A stretch of 21,007 nt of DNA. Origin: Aequoribacter sp049615385 (GTDB lineage: Bacteria; Pseudomonadota; Gammaproteobacteria; Pseudomonadales; Halieaceae). Shown here piece after piece: positions 1 through 7,398 of the stretch. The stretch's first letter is position 1; each line of letters opens with the position of its first letter. The stretch lies in the NCBI RefSeq assembly GCF_049615385.1, contig NZ_JBMZFL010000027.1; one strand, written 5' to 3'. A program made the position numbers and the translations under genes. The notes under the pieces were generated by a model. That model saw only the letters and a program-made list of their open reading frames with translations, was not told the DNA's origin and ran no database searches.

Positions 1-2
1 AC

Positions 3-392
3 GCAAAACCTATTCTGGACCAGCTGCATGATTGGTTGATCCGTGAACGCGAGGGCCTACCCGACAGTGGTCGTAGCGCCAGAGCCATTGATTACACTCT
101 CAAGCGTTGGCTTGCGCTAAAACGTTACTTGGATGATGGTGCAATCCCGATTGACAACAATTGGATTGAGAACCAAATCAGGCCGTGGGCACTTGGGCGC
201 AAGAACTGGTTGTTCGCAGGATCCTTACGCAGTGGTCAGCGGGCGGCCAACATCATGACTTTGATTCAATCAGCGAAGATCAACGGGCTTGATCCGCAGC
301 GGTATTTGAAAGAGGTGCTGGAGCGTTTACCGACAGCTAAGCAATCGGATCTTGAGGGCTTGTTGCCTCACAACTGGAGATCACGCGTCTAG
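3..392 (+). CDS. tnpC: IS66 family transposase, C-terminal fragment
   Basis: The reading frame is open from the first bases of the window (codons from position 3), so this is the 3' part of a longer gene; the apparent TTG start at 36 is only an internal codon. The product ends with features of the DDE domain and tail of the IS66 large transposase: the IDNNWIENQIRPWALGRKNW block, which carries the final catalytic glutamate region, then LFAGSLRSGQRAANIMTLI and a tail ending in LPHNW. It would catalyse cut-and-join of the element ends. The visible part is undamaged; whether the whole transposase is intact cannot be seen from here. Confidence 0.9.
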   Translation, partial: AKPILDQLHDWLIREREGLPDSGRSARAIDYTLKRWLALKRYLDDGAIPIDNNWIENQIRPWALGRKNWLFAGSLRSGQRAANIMTLIQSAKINGLDPQRYLKEVLERLPTAKQSDLEGLLPHNWRSRV

Positions 393-413
393 GTGGGTTT
401 ACCGGACGCTTAC
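392..413 (+). repeat. IS66 right terminal inverted repeat
   Basis: About 22 bp beginning at the last base of the transposase stop codon and ending in GCTTAC at 413. Read on the minus strand it begins GTAAGCGTCCGG, as expected for IS66-type ends. The transposase gene running right up to the repeat is normal for the family. Confidence 0.7.
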
Positions 414-472
414 CTTGAAGAACGCTATTCTGAGTGCTAGGGTGTTATGGGGTAATCTTAATAGAGAACTTT

Positions 473-1084
473 GTGCGAATTGATAGTTTATTACCTGATG
501 TTCAGTTGAACGTATTTGGTGATCATCTTAGTTTATATGAGGTTGTCGCGGGTCGCTGGTGCGTGTTCTTGGGCATATCGCAGCATGATAGTGCGCTGGC
601 ACGCAGAGCTCCCGATGTCGTTCAGTTTGCGAGCCGCCACCTTGAGAGTGACGTCGTGCTAGTTGTGTGCTGCGCCAATTCTTCCATGCTCCCCACGGCA
701 GGGATCGAGCCGGGCGCCCCCTCTAACTTGGTGTATGCTGTACTGCAAAGTGACGCTGGCGGTGCGGCCGCGTCGACGTTGTTCGATCCAGATGAACATA
801 GTCTTCAATATTACATTGTCAGTCCTGCTAAACGGGTGCAGATCATAGGTGCTTTGCCTAGTATCGGCGATTTAAACTTTGCAGAAATCGGACGTGCACT
901 GGAAGCATTGCGGAGCACCTATGGTGAGTTCCTTGCGACCCCAGCTAATTGGGAATCGGGAGCTCCCCTTATTGTCCAGACAGCGCTGGCGGATGAAGAA
1001 GCAGTTCGGCGTTATGGCCCCTTGGACATTGTTTTTTCCTACCTACGGTACGTATCCCCTGTTAAAAGTAAAAGCGATGACTAG
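473..1084 (+). CDS. Degenerate peroxiredoxin-6-like protein (no peroxidatic Cys)
   Basis: About 203 residues from a GTG at 473, preceded by a purine-rich GAGA; the frame stays open back to a GTG at 434, but family-like sequence begins at 473. The fold pattern is that of a 1-Cys (Prx6-type) peroxiredoxin: start motif VRIDSLLPDVQL, core strand YYIVSPAKRVQI (about 113-124), then a C-terminal Prx6 subdomain (about 152-203) with TPANW, DEEAVRRYG and YLRYVSP, close to TPVDW/EEEAKKLFP/YLRYTP of known Prx6 proteins. The catalytic PxxxTxxC motif is gone: aligned with the peroxiredoxin domain of the next gene, Pro, Thr and Cys become Ser36, Ser40 and Ala43, and the active-site Arg is also lost. It should not act as a normal peroxidase. 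It lies 80 bp upstream of the diguanylate cyclase-peroxiredoxin gene on the same strand, so a structural or regulatory partnership is plausible (inference). Confidence 0.75.
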   Translation: MRIDSLLPDVQLNVFGDHLSLYEVVAGRWCVFLGISQHDSALARRAPDVVQFASRHLESDVVLVVCCANSSMLPTAGIEPGAPSNLVYAVLQSDAGGAAASTLFDPDEHSLQYYIVSPAKRVQIIGALPSIGDLNFAEIGRALEALRSTYGEFLATPANWESGAPLIVQTALADEEAVRRYGPLDIVFSYLRYVSPVKSKSDD

Positions 1085-1164
1085 GTTGAGGGTCATGAAT
1101 CAGCGCCAATACGTGAGCCAAAGACCGGTCTTGCTGCAATTTGTACCTGGGGGGCGTTAAGTCA

Positions 1165-3264
1165 ATGTATAAGGCTCGTTATGTTTATGGGTACCTTTTG
1201 GGTTTGGCTGTTATTCTGGGGCACTTGGGGGTTTGGTACGATTGGATTGACCGAAAAAATGATCTTGAGCACGCCTTCCGGACTCAGGTTCAAAAGGCTA
1301 CGGAAAACGGCCGTCGGAGCTATCGATATTTTGTGTTTGAGAGTGCTCGTCATGCCCAGTTTATCAGCGAAATACCCCTCATCGCGCGGTTTTTGAATGC
1401 AGGAACTCAGGAGTCACAAATCGAGTCGCTGCTGTTAAAATTCAGCGACCGGTTTACCCGCTACCATCAGGTCCGGCTTTTAGATCCCCAAGGTAAAGAG
1501 CGCCTGAGGATTCAGCGGGATTCGTTTGATACGAGCGCGGAATTGATCGCTGATTTACAAGATAAGTCCCAGCGAGACTACTTTCAGCGGGCACAAGGCT
1601 TGGTGGAAGGGCAGGTCTTGATTACTCAAGTTACTCCTAATATCGAGAAGGGTCAGATTGAGATTCCTGTGAGGCCGACTGCGCGTCTCGTCGCCCCCGT
1701 TGATCTCGACGGGGTTCGGCGGGGTTACTTAGTGCTGAACATAAACGTGGGGCCTGTTCTGCAGTCAATATTCACTCGCCTTACCCAGCCCTTGGTTCCT
1801 GAGTCCGTGATAATGTCGACCCGCTCGATGCCAGCGTGGGTTTGGATCCCCGGATCCGGGTGGGAGTGGAGTCAGTCGTCCACTTATGAGCCAGCTGGTT
1901 CGGGTACTTCGGGAGATGTTAAAATCTTCAAAGGGGTTCTCGATCGCGCAACAGAGGCGCAATTGATTAATGGGCTTGACACACTGGCAGTGATTGATGC
2001 AAGGGTGGCGCGCTCGTTAGTAGAAGAGGTTGCGGAGGATGCGACTCTGACGGCGCGCGTGCCTCTGGGTGAATGGGAAGCCTATTACAAGCGTATACTG
2101 TGGCCCGATACTGTGATGCGATACTTCGTGATTATGGGCCGGTCGCTGTTGCTAGGGGTAGTCATTGCGTTTCTCACCCTACAGTACCAGAGCGCAAGGG
2201 CAAGACAAACGCAACGGGCGGCTAGCAAGCGTGAAGAAAGTGAACGAGATCATCTTACGGGGTTGGCTCAGCGAGCGGGTTTCGAACGCGAGTTTGAGCG
2301 CAGAAAAAGAGCGTCTTCGTCCACGAGAAGTGTTTTGTGTGTTGTAGACATAGACCATTTTAAACAAGTCAATGATACGCTTGGCCATTCCGAGGGGGAT
2401 CGCGTATTGGCGGAGTTTGGGCGGGTACTATCGGCAGAGCTGCGAGATACAGATTTGATAGCTCGTTGGGGTGGCGAAGAATTTGTCATTCTTTTGAGCG
2501 ATGTTACTCTTGAGGTGGCGGCTTCTATTGCGGAACGCTACCGAACGCTCGTCGAGCAACATATTTTTCTTTCCCGATTCAATCAGGCAATTGCGGTGAC
2601 GATGTCGGTGGGCATCGCTGATGTGGTTGAGGCGGATTTGGGCGACGCTTTTGACCGCGCCGATGCGGCGCTATATCGGGCGAAATCGAGCGGGCGAAAC
2701 CGTGTGTTTGCAGATCGTCAGGCAACGGCAGAGCCATCGCTCCGATTGGGTATGCGTCTGCCGAACTTTGTGGTAGAAACAGATAAAGGTCGATTCAGCT
2801 TGCACGAGTATCAGGGTGATAGCTGGTTGATATTGTTGAGTCATCCCAAAGATTTTACGCCTGTATGCACTACGGAGTTGGCGGAAGCGGCTCGGCTGAG
2901 TCCAGAGTGGGAATCTCGCAACACTCGGCTTCTGGGGTTGTCGACCGATCCTGTTGAGGAGCATCGCGACTGGCTGAGTAACGTTCAAGACTTAGCGCAG
3001 TGCTCCGTGACGTTTCCACTGATTGCAGATACGGACTTAATACTCTCCAAAGCCCTTAATATGCTCCCCGCTGAGGCGTATTTACCTATGGGAGCGACAG
3101 TTCAAGAAGCGAAAACTGTGAGAGGTGTCTTTATTCTTAGCCCCGACAAGCGCATCAGGATGATTATGATTTACCCCATGGCGATAGGTCGTGATTTTTC
3201 GGAGATAATTCGAATTCTGGGCGTACTCCAAGGTGACTACCGCGAGTTACGCTCGCTAGCCTGA
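1165..3264 (+). CDS. Membrane diguanylate cyclase fused to a 1-Cys peroxiredoxin domain
   Basis: 699 residues from ATG at 1165, with G-rich Shine-Dalgarno sequence at 1149-1154; an upstream TTG at 1141 is less likely. Order: TM helix (about 5-27); extracytoplasmic sensor of Cache-like character (about 28-318, with RLLDPQGKERLRI and LVAPVDLDGVRRGYLVLNIN); TM helix (about 320-345); GGDEF domain (about 360-515) with intact GGEEF at 436-440 and an inhibitory I-site RDTD at 427-430, exactly five residues upstream; then a Prx6-type peroxiredoxin domain (526-699). The latter keeps PKDFTPVC with peroxidatic Cys568 and Thr565, plus Arg653, and ends at LGVLQGDYREL, where Prx6 proteins normally continue into a C-terminal subdomain that is absent here. 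Predicted to make c-di-GMP at the inner membrane with a cytoplasmic peroxide-reactive domain. That peroxide chemistry controls cyclase output is inference. The upstream pseudo-peroxiredoxin probably shares its transcript. Confidence 0.9.
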   Translation: MYKARYVYGYLLGLAVILGHLGVWYDWIDRKNDLEHAFRTQVQKATENGRRSYRYFVFESARHAQFISEIPLIARFLNAGTQESQIESLLLKFSDRFTRYHQVRLLDPQGKERLRIQRDSFDTSAELIADLQDKSQRDYFQRAQGLVEGQVLITQVTPNIEKGQIEIPVRPTARLVAPVDLDGVRRGYLVLNINVGPVLQSIFTRLTQPLVPESVIMSTRSMPAWVWIPGSGWEWSQSSTYEPAGSGTSGDVKIFKGVLDRATEAQLINGLDTLAVIDARVARSLVEEVAEDATLTARVPLGEWEAYYKRILWPDTVMRYFVIMGRSLLLGVVIAFLTLQYQSARARQTQRAASKREESERDHLTGLAQRAGFEREFERRKRASSSTRSVLCVVDIDHFKQVNDTLGHSEGDRVLAEFGRVLSAELRDTDLIARWGGEEFVILLSDVTLEVAASIAERYRTLVEQHIFLSRFNQAIAVTMSVGIADVVEADLGDAFDRADAALYRAKSSGRNRVFADRQATAEPSLRLGMRLPNFVVETDKGRFSLHEYQGDSWLILLSHPKDFTPVCTTELAEAARLSPEWESRNTRLLGLSTDPVEEHRDWLSNVQDLAQCSVTFPLIADTDLILSKALNMLPAEAYLPMGATVQEAKTVRGVFILSPDKRIRMIMIYPMAIGRDFSEIIRILGVLQGDYRELRSLA

Positions 3265-3266
3265 GT

Positions 3267-3899
3267 TTAAAGAGGCATATTGGCGCCATCGAAGTAGTCC
3301 TTGAAACCGGAAGGGGTATGCCGGCCTATAATTAAGGTCTCCAGAATCTGGTATCCGGTATTCTTAGGCTGAGATCCAGTCGCTACCTGCTGAACGCGGA
3401 TGTTGGGGTAATCGAGCGGGTTGATGTCGTCGAGGTTGATCCTTTCTCGCTCGGTCACGAATTCACCTTTCCATATACCATGGCCCCACGTTGAGTGGTT
3501 GTGCCCAATGTCTTTAGTCAGAGATTTTTGTCGAGTTTCGAGCGTATGCTCTGTCACCGAGCCGTCAGTTTAAAGGTTGCGGAAGCGGGTGGGGTGCATG
3601 ATGAAATGACCGTCGTCGTGCATCAAACTCGGCGGCTCGTGACTGGGTAATGAGTTAGCTGTAAATAGCAAGTCGCACTCGATGCTGTATTCATTCGGTG
3701 CGAGCGTGACGCGTAGACGCTCCATTGGTTTCTCGACTTGAATTGAAAAAGGGCCGACAGTGGTATCCGTGCGATCCTTTGGTGCTAGACGTGAGGCATG
3801 GAAGCAAACTTGTCGGTTACCCATAACCACACTTAAATGACCATCCATTACCCGGCGGTTTGGGTAGACCTCAAAGTCGATTCCAAATACGTAAGATTT
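3267..3899 (-). pseudogene. Decayed DUF7064/DUF7065-like gene with internal TAA and no 5' end
   Basis: On the minus strand one reading frame from 3899 to the stop at 3267-3269 has protein-like sequence throughout but is broken by TAA at 3570-3572. Translation continues in the same frame past the stop: HPTRFRNL, stop, TDGSVTEHTLETR. There is no frameshift. Coding character also extends upstream of the first ATG (3848): YVFGIDFEVYPNRRV precedes it until a TAG at 3900-3902, so the normal start is missing as well. Segments such as VEKPMERLRVTLAPNEYSI, HNHSTWGHGIWKGEF and the end LIIGRHTPSGFKDYFDGA recall a family of uncharacterised proteins annotated as DUF7064/DUF7065 and distantly related to hydroxyneurosporene synthase-like proteins; this is from memory and tentative. 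The C-terminus looks natural. Two short proteins (about 92 and 96 aa) could formally still be made. I read this as a remnant of a once longer gene. Confidence 0.6.
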
Positions 3900-4162
3900 C
3901 TAGTTATGAGGCTACAAACATTTAAAATCTGAGTATTGGGCTAGTGAGACTGACTGAATGCGCGCGCAGCGTTTGCCGCTTGATGGGGGTACGCTAGGTA
4001 TTTTGAGGAGAGACACTCCGCTTGCTTTACTTGTTTTGCTCTTTATGAGCTCGTGGGTCTGATGGATCGAGTTTCGCTTTTTGACAATTTGGTTGACCTA
4101 AGCCAAGCTGTCTTGCGGACGGCGGGCATCGCGCGTCGCTCTTCGGATCTGTGGAGTGCATT
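3900..4162. other. Intergenic stretch between the gene remnant and psiE
   Basis: About 260 bp without a supported gene. It would hold the lost 5' end of the minus-strand remnant and the psiE leader. I saw no convincing coding frame, promoter with good spacing, terminator or Pho box. The only functional element I would name is the GGAG Shine-Dalgarno sequence at 4153-4156 before psiE. Confidence 0.5.
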
Positions 4163-4603
4163 ATGTTAGAAAAAATAGTGTCTAAGTCGTCGGGGCAGCA
4201 CTGGACGACTGAATTGAGCGAAAAGGCGTTATTAGCGGTGATTGGCGTTGCTACGGTCGTTGCGGCGGCACAGCACGTTAGCGTCATGGTCGCTGCCAGA
4301 CAGGTACTGCTTGCCGATTTGTTTTTGTTGTTTATCTATGCGGAAGTCATTGGAATGGTGGGAGCATTTTATAGCACCCATAGAATACCAGTCACCCTCC
4401 CTATCATTATTGCCATGACTGCACTGTGCCGCTTAATCGTGTTGCACAGTAAAGAGATGGAGCCGTTGCTCCTATTGGCTGAAGCTTTCGCGATATTGGT
4501 GTTGGCTATTGCGAGTTACGTAATGAGCTTAAAGGATAAGCTGAGCCTTGAAAAGATGCTGTTACGTAAAGACCGCGAGAACGAAGCAGGCAGAGAGGGT
4601 TAA
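4163..4603 (+). CDS. psiE: PsiE family (phosphate-starvation-inducible) membrane protein
   Basis: 146 residues from ATG at 4163, chosen over GTG 4151 because GGAG at 4153-4156 is correctly spaced for it. Four hydrophobic segments are visible (about 21-37, 48-69, 77-95, 103-121), giving a small inner-membrane protein with a charged cytoplasmic tail (LKDKLSLEKMLLRKDRE). The signature around helices 2-3, FLLFIYAEVIGMVGAFY and then PIIIAMTALCRLIVL, matches the PsiE family, whose E. coli member is 136 residues and is induced by phosphate starvation. Its molecular role is unknown. No Pho box was recognised upstream, so phosphate control here is not shown by the sequence. Its neighbours, a gene remnant and a dehydrogenase on the other strand, give no functional clue. 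Confidence 0.8.
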   Translation: MLEKIVSKSSGQHWTTELSEKALLAVIGVATVVAAAQHVSVMVAARQVLLADLFLLFIYAEVIGMVGAFYSTHRIPVTLPIIIAMTALCRLIVLHSKEMEPLLLLAEAFAILVLAIASYVMSLKDKLSLEKMLLRKDRENEAGREG

Positions 4604-4726
4604 TAAGACGTTCCGCATCACTCGGCATTGTGGTCGTAGCAAAGCCTTATAGCTTTGGTGCCCGCACTCTTGCGACGCACACCACTGAGTCCTCCATATG
4701 TCGTAGGTCTTAACCTTGCATGTCGT

Positions 4727-5497
4727 TTATAGACGCGCTGGTATCTTGAACAGGCGACGGGTCCAGACCGACTGCAAAATCGGGTCGATCCAACGGTATA
4801 GGCGACCTGAGACATACACGGATTTGCCTTTTTCGAGAGCGGTGATCCCTTCCCTAACGACAGTCGACGCGTCGTACCACAGCCACTTGGGCATTTTTGC
4901 TTTCATTTCCGACAAGCCTGCTGTTTCGTGGAAGTCGGTGTGTGTATAGCCGGGGCACAGTGCCGATACCTTTACACCATGTGGCGCTAGAGTCAGTGCT
5001 AAGTCCTCGCTGAGTGCCACAATGTAAGCTTTCGAGGGGCCATAGTTGCAGCCGCCTGATCGAGGGATTCGACCGGCGACTGAGGCGATGTTGAGTATGT
5101 GGCCTTCTTTATTCGCAACCATTGCTGGCGCGAATAGGTGGCAAAGGTGTGCTACCGAGGTCATCATTAGCTGATAAAAGCTTACATGCTTATTCCAATC
5201 TCGTTCGGTAATCAGATCTTCACCAGCCACCCCGGCGTTGTTAACGAGCCAGCTGACAGTGATGTTTTCTGATTCGCAGAATTGATGAATCAGTGATGGA
5301 GCGTCTGATTGTGTGAGGTCTGCCGCCATTATTTTTACATCGATACCATAGGCGCCACTTAACTCCTCGGCAATCTGCTTCAGTTTTTCAAGCCGCCTTG
5401 CGATGAGCACAAGGTTCAACCCCTTTGCTGCCAACTGTTTTGAAAATTCCGCGCCTAAACCTGCGGATGCGCCGGTGATAACAGCGTAGTTGTTCAT
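4727..5497 (-). CDS. Short-chain dehydrogenase/reductase (DltE/YqjQ-like, NADP type)
   Basis: 256 residues from ATG at 5497 preceded by AAAGGA with good spacing; the longer open frame to 5632 adds a sequence without family character. Rossmann glycine motif TGASAGLG at 8-15, Arg34-Arg35 after the second strand (favouring NADP), NNAG at 86-89 and catalytic triad Ser139, Tyr152, Lys156 (NYGPSK). The C-terminal extension (MPKWLWYDASTVV and the LYRWIDPILQSVWTRRL tail) is typical of the DltE-like subgroup, whose members reduce or oxidise carbonyl/hydroxyl groups on poorly defined substrates. It diverges from another SDR across a 165-bp gap that must contain both promoters. The exact substrate cannot be assigned. 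Confidence 0.85.
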   Translation of the reverse strand: MNNYAVITGASAGLGAEFSKQLAAKGLNLVLIARRLEKLKQIAEELSGAYGIDVKIMAADLTQSDAPSLIHQFCESENITVSWLVNNAGVAGEDLITERDWNKHVSFYQLMMTSVAHLCHLFAPAMVANKEGHILNIASVAGRIPRSGGCNYGPSKAYIVALSEDLALTLAPHGVKVSALCPGYTHTDFHETAGLSEMKAKMPKWLWYDASTVVREGITALEKGKSVYVSGRLYRWIDPILQSVWTRRLFKIPARL

Positions 5498-5662
5498 GAT
5501 ATGTCCTTTTACATTAGGTTTATTGTAGTGTCCCTGCAAACCGGACTGTAGACAAGAGGGTTGTCGGCCCAGATTCCGCTTGTTTGAATCGACCACTTTA
5601 GACCTTTGGTTTGGAGGACTACGAGGATACACTCCGGTGATTAATAATAAAGGAGCGTTGCA

Positions 5663-6433
5663 ATGCGTTTAGAAGGAAAAGTGGCTTTGGTGACGGGGGG
5701 TGGCAGTGGTTTAGGCCGAGCGATGTGCTTGCGCTTTGCCCAAGAGGGGGCATTTGTACTGGTCACTGATATCAACGCTGAGGCAGCGCAAGAGACGGTA
5801 GATCAGGGTTTGGGACTACCGGGCAAATTGATTAGTCGGTTTCAGGACGTCTGTGACGAGTTGGCATGGGCGGAAACGATAGGGTTTGCCGAGTCCGAGT
5901 TGGGGCCACTGAGTATTTTGGTGAATAATGCAGGTATCGCGGTAACGGCCTCTGTGGAGCACGAAACCCTAGAGGGCTGGCGGAAGACCCAAGCAGTCAA
6001 TCTGGATGCGGTCTTTATGGGAACGCAAGCCGGTATTCTAGCGATGAAGAACCGTGGAGGGTCGATCATTAATCTGTCGTCGATTGAGGGGATCATTGGA
6101 GATCCGCTTACCTGTGCCTACAACGCAAGTAAGGGTGGCGTTCGTATCTTCACCAAATCAGCGGCACTGTGGTGCTGTCGCGAAAATTATGGTGTTCGCG
6201 TGAACTCCATTCATCCTGGCTTCATCGAGACGCCTATGGTTATTAATGCGATTGCGGCAATGGCTGAGGAAGAGCGCCAGGGTGTTGAGGCTCAGTTACA
6301 GATGGCGATCCCAATGGGTCAAATGGGGCGGCCTGAGGATATTGCAAATGCTGCGTTGTTTTTAGCCAGTGATGAGTCGTGCTACATGACTGGCTCGGAA
6401 TTAGTTGTGGATGGTGGGTACACCGCCCGCTAG
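5663..6433 (+). CDS. Classical SDR family oxidoreductase (FabG-like)
   Basis: 256 residues; ATG with a strong AAAGGAG Shine-Dalgarno sequence eight bases upstream. A complete classical SDR: TGGGSGLG at 11-18, Asp36 at the end of the second strand (NAD preference), NNAG at 88-91, Ser140, Tyr153 and Lys157 (YNASK), PG after strand 6 (HPGFIETPM) and the C-terminal MGRPEDIANAALFLASDES / GSELVVDGGYTAR signature. The family includes 3-oxoacyl-ACP reductases, hydroxysteroid and cyclic alcohol dehydrogenases. With NAD preference and no fatty-acid synthesis neighbours, a catabolic alcohol or hydroxysteroid dehydrogenase is more likely than FabG (inference). Divergent from the 4727-5497 SDR, and convergent with the D-2-hydroxyacid dehydrogenase. 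Confidence 0.9.
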   Translation: MRLEGKVALVTGGGSGLGRAMCLRFAQEGAFVLVTDINAEAAQETVDQGLGLPGKLISRFQDVCDELAWAETIGFAESELGPLSILVNNAGIAVTASVEHETLEGWRKTQAVNLDAVFMGTQAGILAMKNRGGSIINLSSIEGIIGDPLTCAYNASKGGVRIFTKSAALWCCRENYGVRVNSIHPGFIETPMVINAIAAMAEEERQGVEAQLQMAIPMGQMGRPEDIANAALFLASDESCYMTGSELVVDGGYTAR

Positions 6434-6435
6434 CG

Positions 6436-6466
6436 CACTGTGCCGAGTTTTCGGTGTGGCCCGCGC
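6436..6466. terminator. Possible hairpin between convergent genes
   Basis: The 36-bp gap between the stops of the plus SDR and the minus D-2-hydroxyacid dehydrogenase contains a GC-rich palindromic pattern: an outer TAGCGC/GCGCTA pair, overlapping the SDR stop codon, and an inner CCGA/TCGG pair with a four-base loop. No T-tract follows on either strand, so function as a terminator is a guess from position. Confidence 0.3.
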
Positions 6467-6469
6467 TAA

Positions 6470-7396
6470 CTATATAACTCGATTATTGAGTGCGCCGGTC
6501 GTCAGGTATTGTGCGGCGTTATCGATGGCTTGTTTAACAATGGCCGTACGGCATTCGGGCGTCGCGCCACCAATATGCGCTGTTAGCGTCACATGTGGAT
6601 TATTGAGTAGCTCGGGGTGTACCTGTGGTTCATATTCAAATACATCCAAGCCCGCGCCGGCGAGATGCCCGCTGTTTAGGGCATCGACTAAATCCTGCTC
6701 GTTAATTAGAGGTCCACGCCCGGTATTAATTATAAAGGCGCCTGGCTTCATCGCCGCGAGGGTGACGGCATTAATGCAATGCTGAGTGTTTTCTGTCAAA
6801 GGGCAGTGTAGGGAGATGACATCGGATTTCGCGAGTAAGCCCTCGAGTGTGGGTTCGAATTGAATATCGAGTTCTTGCTCTAACCCCGGCTTTTGGTTTG
6901 GCCCGTGGTAACAAAGCTTTAGACCGAAGGCCTGAGCTCGCCGCGCCATGGCGGAGCCGATTGCGCCTGCGCCAATAATACCCAGTGTTTTTCCCCGAGG
7001 GGTTACGCCCATAATGCTAGCCGCTGTTGCCCAGTCGTTTTGGCGGAGGAAATATTCGCTATAACTTGTTTTACGCAGGGTTGCCAGTAGCAAGGCAAAG
7101 GCCAAGTCTGCGGTATCGTCGGCCACAATTGGGGTATTCGTGACGGCAATGCCTTTTCGCCTAGCCGCCTCAAGGTCGATTTTGTCGACACCGGCACCTA
7201 AATTTGAGATCAATCGCACCGACACCGGAAGACGTGCTATGGCGTCAGCGTCCAAATTGTCGAACGCTGTAGAGATGACGACGGAAGCGTCCGTTATGTC
7301 GTTGGAATCTGCGATGGGTACACACTGGCCGAGCTGTTCGAATGGAGCGAGCATATGCCCCTGAATAATATCGCTGACAAGAATGGTCGGTTTCAT
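6470..7396 (-). CDS. NAD(P)-dependent D-2-hydroxyacid dehydrogenase
   Basis: 308 residues, usual for the family. ATG at 7396, two bases after the stop of the lldD-like gene, with AAGGG upstream. Reversibly reduces 2-oxoacids to D-2-hydroxyacids in the cytoplasm. Visible: nucleotide-binding GAGAIG (142-147), the VADDTADLAFALLLA block (91-105) and the catalytic triad Arg227 (NTGRGPL), Glu256 (DVFEYEP) and His274 (TAHIGGAT). The GhrB/glyoxylate-hydroxypyruvate reductase branch is the nearest general group. The segment following the nucleotide-binding motif (LCYHGPNQKP) lacks a clear acidic or Arg pair, so cofactor choice is uncertain. Last gene of a tight three-gene operon with an LldD-type enzyme and a ThDP enzyme, so it probably handles the same 2-oxoacid from the opposite stereochemical side (inference). 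Confidence 0.88.
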   Translation of the reverse strand: MKPTILVSDIIQGHMLAPFEQLGQCVPIADSNDITDASVVISTAFDNLDADAIARLPVSVRLISNLGAGVDKIDLEAARRKGIAVTNTPIVADDTADLAFALLLATLRKTSYSEYFLRQNDWATAASIMGVTPRGKTLGIIGAGAIGSAMARRAQAFGLKLCYHGPNQKPGLEQELDIQFEPTLEGLLAKSDVISLHCPLTENTQHCINAVTLAAMKPGAFIINTGRGPLINEQDLVDALNSGHLAGAGLDVFEYEPQVHPELLNNPHVTLTAHIGGATPECRTAIVKQAIDNAAQYLTTGALNNRVI

Positions 7397-7398
7397 GA

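Larger units (their letters stand above)
1..413 (+). mobile_element. Right end of an IS66-family insertion sequence (partial)
   Basis: The window opens inside an IS66-type element: the 3' end of the large transposase gene, then after its stop a sequence (392-413) whose reverse complement begins GTAAGCGTCCGG. That is the form of IS66-family terminal inverted repeats, which typically start GTAAGC. The element should therefore end at about 413. The bases that follow (414-421) would be one copy of the 8-bp target duplication usual for this family, but the left end is outside the window, so this cannot be checked. The insertion lies about 60 bp upstream of the likely start of the next gene. Confidence 0.8.

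Noticed and set aside
2671..2988. Minus-strand open frame opposite the peroxiredoxin domain
   Set aside because: The plus-strand domain has intact catalytic motifs; the antisense frame has no family features.
3570..3572. In-frame stop as a recoding site in a selenium-using organism
   Set aside because: The codon is TAA, not TGA, and the gene also lacks its 5' end, so decay is the simpler reading.
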